Part shown: positions 52,415-56,494 of the stretch, one piece after another
Layout of the letters: every line of letters starts with the position of its first letter
How positions within the stretch are numbered: the stretch's first letter is position 1
NCBI GenBank assembly: GCA_024398095.1
Contig: JAKSJK010000006.1
Span: forward strand, 1 to 56,494
Source of the DNA: Bacteroidales bacterium
GTDB lineage: Bacteria; Bacteroidota; Bacteroidia; Bacteroidales; UBA932
Direction of reading: 5' to 3'
Length of the DNA stretch: 56,494 bases
Translations under genes and position numbers: made by a program
Notes under the pieces: model-generated
Seen by the model: the letters and a program-made list of their open reading frames with translations, nothing else
Told to the model about the DNA's origin: nothing
Databases searched by the model: none

Positions 52415-54978
52415 ACAAAGTGAAAAACAGATTATTACTTTTTGCCCTGTCCCTCGCTCTGGTGTTTTCCTGCACCGAACGGGTGGAAACAGATAAAGGC
52501 ACCCTGAAGATCGATCCGGTTTCGATCGAGTGCTCTTCTGCCGCGGCCAACCACACAGTGACGGTTACGACCTCCGCATCCCTGTGGAAACTTGTCCAGA
52601 CCGACGGTGCCGACTGGTGTACTCCGGGACGCAAAAGCGGAGCCAGCGGAGCCTCCTTCTCGATAGCGGTCAAGAAGAACCTCGGCGACCAGCGTGTGGC
52701 CACATTCACGTTCTCCGCCGAAGGCTGTAAGGACGTTGAATTCACCATCACCCAGCTTGCCCCAGGCGAGACTCCGGGAGGCCAGGGAGGCTCCGAAGTC
52801 TATCCTGATGCGGAATCCGGCATAACCCTCAGTCCGGAAAAGCCGGATGCGGATGGTCCATGCACCATCACGTTCAAACCTTCGGCATCTTCGGCCATAT
52901 CTTCCGAACTGGCAAACTGCAGCGAAGACCTCTACGTGCATATCGGCGTATTCTACGACGAAGACTGGAGATTTGTGCCTGCCGAGTGGGGAGAGAACAC
53001 AGCCAAGTGCAAGATGACAAAGGTTGCGGCAAACGAATACACCCTTACCCTCTCGCCAAGCATCCGCGAATTCTTCAAATCGGGTGAGACACCTGTCTCC
53101 AAGATCGCGATGGTGATCAGGAATGCTTCCGGAACAAAGCAGACCAGGCCGGACCAGTTCGCTTCCGTGGTCGACAACAAGTACCAGGAAGTTGTTTTCG
53201 AACCGCACAAGGTCGTTGAGGCTCCTGTACCTGCAGGCGCCGTGGACGGCATCAATTACAACCCTGACGGAAGTGTCACCTTCGTGCTTTACGACAAGGG
53301 AAAGGACGGCTTCAGCTACAGGTATGCCTATGTCATCGGAGAGTTCAGCTCATGGGAAAGGCAGGAACAGTACATGATGAAGAGGGATAGCGACAAGGGC
53401 CGCTGGTGGTACACAATGACAGGCGTCGATCCGGATAAGGAATATATGTTCCAGTATCACGTGGGCAATGCAAGCCAGCACTTCAGAATCCCGGACCCAT
53501 ATACCGAGCTGATCTACGACCCATGGAACGACCAATACATCTCTTCATCGACCTATCCTGACATGCCTGCATATCCGGAAGGCACCAAAGACCGCGTGGG
53601 CGTGTTCCAGGTGAACCGTCCGGAATATAAGTGGGAGGTCAAGGACTACAGCATAAAAGACGAAAACAGCGTTGTCATCTACGAGATGCTCTTCAGGGAC
53701 TTCTCTGCGACCAAGGATATCAAAGGCGCTCTCGAGCACCTCGATTACATAAAGTCCCTGGGCGTAAATGTCGTCGAGCTCCTGCCTGTACAGGAATTCG
53801 AGGGAAATGAGAGCTGGGGTTACAACCCTTGCGCCTACTTCGCCATGGACAAGGCATACGGCACCCGCGAGATGTACAAGAAATTCATCGACGAGTGCCA
53901 CAAGCGGGACCTCGGCGTGTTCTTCGACGTGGTATACAACCAGGCTACCGGAGCCCATCCGATGGCAAGGCTCTACTGGAACTCCACAGACAATACGACC
54001 TGCACCTGGAACCCATGGTTCAACGTAACCTGCCCTCACGAGTTCGGCGTTTTCCAGGACTGGAACCACTCCGAGCCGATGGTACGCGAACATGTAAAGA
54101 GAAATCTCAAATACCTCCTCGAAGAGTACCATGTAGACGGTTTCCGCTTCGACCTCACCAAGGGATTCACCCAGAACAAGGGCAAGGAAAGCTCCTACGA
54201 CGCCAGCCGTGTCGGCTATCTGAAGGAGTACTGCCAGGCCATCAAGGCCGTCAATCCTAAGGCGATGATGATCTGCGAGCACTTCGTGGACGCGGAGAAT
54301 GCGGATCTCGGTGCGGCAGGCATGCATATGTGGGGCAACAACAACTACAGCTTCGCCAAGGTAGTCAGAGGCACCAATGCCGACCTTTCATATATGTACG
54401 ATCCTAACTGCTACAGAGTGGGATACATGGAGAGCCACGACGAGGAGAGGATCTGTGTCGGTCCGTTCGATGCTTTTTCCGCGGAAGGTCAGCTCAAACT
54501 GCGCCGCGCCGGACTTGCCGCCGCCTTCTCACTGCTCGTTCCGGGCCCGAAGATGATTTGGCAGTTCGGCGAGCTCGGTTATGACTACTCTCTCAATTAC
54601 AACGGCGGCAACACTGCCAACAAGCCGGTCAAGTGGGAATATTTCGACGAGGCTCCACGCAAGGAACTCTATGATACCTACGCAGCTCTCCTGAAGTTCA
54701 GGAACGATAATCCGGCATTCTTCACCAAGGGAGCGGGTTTCCGCGAATACGTGGACGAGACGCAGTTCACCTACGGCAAGTTCATGTTCGGCGAGGCTTC
54801 CGGCAAGTCGTTCTGCGTGATGGGCAACTTCGACCAGGTCGAAAAGGAAATCACCGCCCAGCTGCCATCCAGTGATACCTGGTACAATTATTTCGATACC
54901 ACCGACTCTCAGACCGGCAGCACCTTCAAGGCGAAACTCAAGCCTGGTGAATTCAGGCTTCTGGTCAACTTCAAGTAA
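52411..54978 (+). CDS. GH13 alpha-amylase-like lipoprotein with BACON and starch-binding-like domains
   Basis: An 855-residue surface enzyme of the SusG role. It has a lipoprotein signal (LALVFSC), a BACON domain (about 25-120), a second beta-sandwich (130-270), an E-set/CBM48-like domain (DGINYNPDGSVTFVLYD to about 400) and a GH13 barrel. Catalytic residues are Asp581 (FRFDLTKGF), Glu623 (MICEHF) and Asp677 (MESHDEERI). Region I reads DVVYNQATG, with Gln511 where most GH13 enzymes have His. The frame has no ATG at its start. TTG at 52411 overlaps the GH53 stop, and GTG at 52420 gives a slightly shorter signal peptide; I report the TTG. Confidence 0.9.
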   Translation: MNKVKNRLLLFALSLALVFSCTERVETDKGTLKIDPVSIECSSAAANHTVTVTTSASLWKLVQTDGADWCTPGRKSGASGASFSIAVKKNLGDQRVATFTFSAEGCKDVEFTITQLAPGETPGGQGGSEVYPDAESGITLSPEKPDADGPCTITFKPSASSAISSELANCSEDLYVHIGVFYDEDWRFVPAEWGENTAKCKMTKVAANEYTLTLSPSIREFFKSGETPVSKIAMVIRNASGTKQTRPDQFASVVDNKYQEVVFEPHKVVEAPVPAGAVDGINYNPDGSVTFVLYDKGKDGFSYRYAYVIGEFSSWERQEQYMMKRDSDKGRWWYTMTGVDPDKEYMFQYHVGNASQHFRIPDPYTELIYDPWNDQYISSSTYPDMPAYPEGTKDRVGVFQVNRPEYKWEVKDYSIKDENSVVIYEMLFRDFSATKDIKGALEHLDYIKSLGVNVVELLPVQEFEGNESWGYNPCAYFAMDKAYGTREMYKKFIDECHKRDLGVFFDVVYNQATGAHPMARLYWNSTDNTTCTWNPWFNVTCPHEFGVFQDWNHSEPMVREHVKRNLKYLLEEYHVDGFRFDLTKGFTQNKGKESSYDASRVGYLKEYCQAIKAVNPKAMMICEHFVDAENADLGAAGMHMWGNNNYSFAKVVRGTNADLSYMYDPNCYRVGYMESHDEERICVGPFDAFSAEGQLKLRRAGLAAAFSLLVPGPKMIWQFGELGYDYSLNYNGGNTANKPVKWEYFDEAPRKELYDTYAALLKFRNDNPAFFTKGAGFREYVDETQFTYGKFMFGEASGKSFCVMGNFDQVEKEITAQLPSSDTWYNYFDTTDSQTGSTFKAKLKPGEFRLLVNFK

Positions 54979-56411
54979 TGCAGAAGCGGCGCCTTGTCAT
55001 ATTCGCTTTCCTGATGTCTCTGGTCTGCAGCTGCGGACCGGACATATATCCCGATTTCCCTCCTGATACCCCCGACCCACAGCCGGAGAAAGGCAGGTAC
55101 TCGGCAAAGGACGGGGTCGCCTATCTCTATGACGGGGCAGCTCTTCCGTGCATACATGTTTCCATATCCGCAGGGGAGTGGAACAGACTCCTGAGCAGCT
55201 ATGACAAGAATCAGGGCACCAAGGAGCAGGTGACATGCGACGTGGTATATGACAAGGACGGGGAAATCAGCCGCATCAGCCAGGCTTCCATCCGCCTTCG
55301 CGGCAACACATCGCGCAGACGGCCTGAAGGCATCGCAGGGCAGGAGCACGTTGCGGACGGCACCGACTGGCATCACTGCCATTTCCAGATCAACTTCCAT
55401 AAATATATAAAGGATGAGGACCATGAGGTTCACGGTGCCCGCAAGGTGATTCTGAAGTGGTTCAAGGATGATCCTTGCTATGTCAGGGAACTCTATTGTT
55501 ACGACCTCTTCCACCGTGACGGAGTCTGGACGGCTCCGAATGCGGCATACTGCAGACTCTATCTCCAGGTTGAAGGCGACAGCAATGAAACCTATTTCGG
55601 AGTCTACGAGATGGTGGAACCGGTCGACGAACGCTATCTGAAGGTCCGCAGGGAAGGATTCGAAAGTACGGACGGTTTCCTCTGGAAATGCCGCTGGGAT
55701 TCCGGATTGAACAACTCCAAAGCCGACATGGGGGCAGATCTGGATGATGGTACTGAGCACACATATGAGCTGAAAACCCATCAGGAAGAAATCAAAACGG
55801 CCGAAGAACAGCTCCAGGACTTTATCCTGAAGTTGAATGGAAAGGGTGACGAGAGCTTTTATCGCTGGATTCAGCAGGTCTGCGACGTGCATCTGCTGCT
55901 GAAAACCTATGCGGTGAACGTAACCGTGGGAATGTGGGATGACTACTGGAACAACTGCAACAACTACTATCTCTATTTCACCACTCACGACCGCTACGAC
56001 TACAAGGTCTACATGATACCGTTTGACTACGACAACACCCTGGGAAGCACACTGAGCATCGGAAACCAGAGCGATGCCGGCAGGCAGGACCCGTTCAACT
56101 GGGGCAACAACACCAATCTCTTCATATACCGTCTGCTTAAGAACCCGGAATTCAGGGAAATCTACAAGGAGGAGCTGCTGAAGCTTGTCGGGGAGGATGA
56201 AGGATTGTTCTGCTACAGCGCGAGCCTGGGACGTATCCGGAAGTGGCAGGAGGGTATCGGGCCATATGTGTCAAACGACACCGGAGAGGATATGGTTATA
56301 GAGGATAAGCCGGCTCCGTGGGGCAACCACGGTGAATACCGCCTGCTGGATCCGGGGGAGAACAACTTCTTCAAAGTTAGGAGCGCCGCCATACTCAACT
56401 ATTGCAAATAG
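54978..56411 (+). CDS. CotH-kinase-family lipoprotein
   Basis: A 477-residue lipoprotein (lipobox-like SLVCSCG). It shows the CotH pattern: an N-terminal strand region, then ASIRLRGNTSR, HFQINFHKY, RKVILKWFKDDPCYVRELYCYDLF, a central LYLQVEGDSNETYFGVYEMVEPVDERYL, and MIPFDYDNTLGS, with acidic residues in the metal-binding position. Characterised CotH proteins phosphorylate protein substrates, and relatives occur beside polysaccharide-degrading genes in gut bacteria. An exported CotH-like protein behind SusCDEF and GH13/GH53 enzymes could modify or hold components on the cell surface. Its ATG overlaps the GH13 stop (TAATG). Function is inferred from family only. Confidence 0.85.
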   Translation: MQKRRLVIFAFLMSLVCSCGPDIYPDFPPDTPDPQPEKGRYSAKDGVAYLYDGAALPCIHVSISAGEWNRLLSSYDKNQGTKEQVTCDVVYDKDGEISRISQASIRLRGNTSRRRPEGIAGQEHVADGTDWHHCHFQINFHKYIKDEDHEVHGARKVILKWFKDDPCYVRELYCYDLFHRDGVWTAPNAAYCRLYLQVEGDSNETYFGVYEMVEPVDERYLKVRREGFESTDGFLWKCRWDSGLNNSKADMGADLDDGTEHTYELKTHQEEIKTAEEQLQDFILKLNGKGDESFYRWIQQVCDVHLLLKTYAVNVTVGMWDDYWNNCNNYYLYFTTHDRYDYKVYMIPFDYDNTLGSTLSIGNQSDAGRQDPFNWGNNTNLFIYRLLKNPEFREIYKEELLKLVGEDEGLFCYSASLGRIRKWQEGIGPYVSNDTGEDMVIEDKPAPWGNHGEYRLLDPGENNFFKVRSAAILNYCK

Positions 56412-56431
56412 GGAAAAACACATAGATTTTC

Positions 56432-56439
56432 TATCTTTA
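56432..56439 (+). promoter_or_regulatory. Possible promoter -7 box for the last gene
   Basis: TATCTTTA matches seven of the eight positions (all but the last fixed base) of TAnnTTTG and lies 19 bases before the final ATG. Confidence 0.3.
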
Positions 56440-56458
56440 CGAAACAGATAATAACGAT

Positions 56459-56494
56459 ATGAAGCGCATAATCACCATTGCACTCGCCGCTCTG
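56459..56494 (+). CDS. Start of an exported protein (truncated by the window end)
   Basis: From the ATG at 56459 twelve codons are visible, encoding MKRIITIALAAL, the charged start and hydrophobic core of a signal peptide. Nothing more can be said about function. Its position behind the enzyme genes and a possible promoter box suggests another secreted protein, perhaps of the same glycan locus. Confidence 0.55.
   Translation, partial: MKRIITIALAAL

Noticed and set aside
1-56494. tRNA, rRNA, riboswitch or mobile element
   Set aside because: I looked through the gaps, all shorter than about 180 bases, and saw no cloverleaf, known riboswitch core, transposase or terminal inverted repeats. A dedicated scan could still find something short.

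Overview
The window is a chromosomal segment of a member of Bacteroidota, almost certainly order Bacteroidales. The signs are two SusC/SusD pairs with SusE/F-type lipoproteins, many lipoprotein signal peptides ending in SC, BACON and SGNH domains, an S46 dipeptidyl-peptidase, a periplasmic-propeller/AraC regulator, an EF-G paralogue of the Bacteroides type, Bacteroidota promoter boxes (TAnnTTTG) and A-rich leaders instead of Shine-Dalgarno sites. Base composition looks moderately GC-rich for the phylum. That fits an uncultured gut or rumen lineage, but I cannot name the genus. I see no rRNA, tRNA, CRISPR array, insertion sequence or phage gene. Genes are densely packed and no gap exceeds about 180 bases; the largest is 42653-42828, which holds promoter and operator signals.

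Layout. 1-2024: edge of a surface-polysaccharide locus, with the start of a divergent family-4 glycosyltransferase, a Stealth phosphotransferase and a TupA-like ATP-grasp protein. 2063-9318: tightly spaced housekeeping genes (mutS, alpha/beta hydrolase, rnhB, an S46 dipeptidyl-peptidase of DPP7 type, an Mrp-type P-loop ATPase). 9413-11566: an EF-G paralogue with degenerate GTPase motifs and its own promoter and terminator. 11629-16328: a BACON-GLUG-SGNH lipoprotein, a nitroreductase and rsmA. 16341-20563, minus strand: a small LuxR-type HTH protein followed by three exported envelope proteins (OmpA-like with a zinc ribbon, an unknown protein, a lysozyme-fold-like protein). A membrane TPR-LuxR regulator is divergent from them. 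21938-27144: aspS, a glycerophosphodiesterase and a Wzz/BY-kinase.

27141-38657: a membrane AraC regulator whose periplasmic propeller sensor lacks kinase and receiver domains lies divergent to an operon of BACON lipoprotein, SusC, SusD and two probable beta-propeller lipoproteins. This SusCD operon has no recognisable carbohydrate-active enzyme. 38659-56411: a glycan-use region with malQ, a LytTR/LytS two-component pair, and a divergent operon of sugar MFS transporter, SusC, SusD, SusE-like, SusF-like, GH53 endo-galactanase, GH13 amylase-like enzyme and CotH-like protein. Two direct repeats matching the LytTR operator pattern sit just upstream of that operon's promoter. I infer that the LytS/LytTR pair controls the operon: SusCDEF capture glycan at the surface, GH13 and GH53 cut it, the MFS protein imports short oligosaccharides, and MalQ rearranges alpha-glucans in the cytoplasm. 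The window ends inside the signal peptide of another exported protein.
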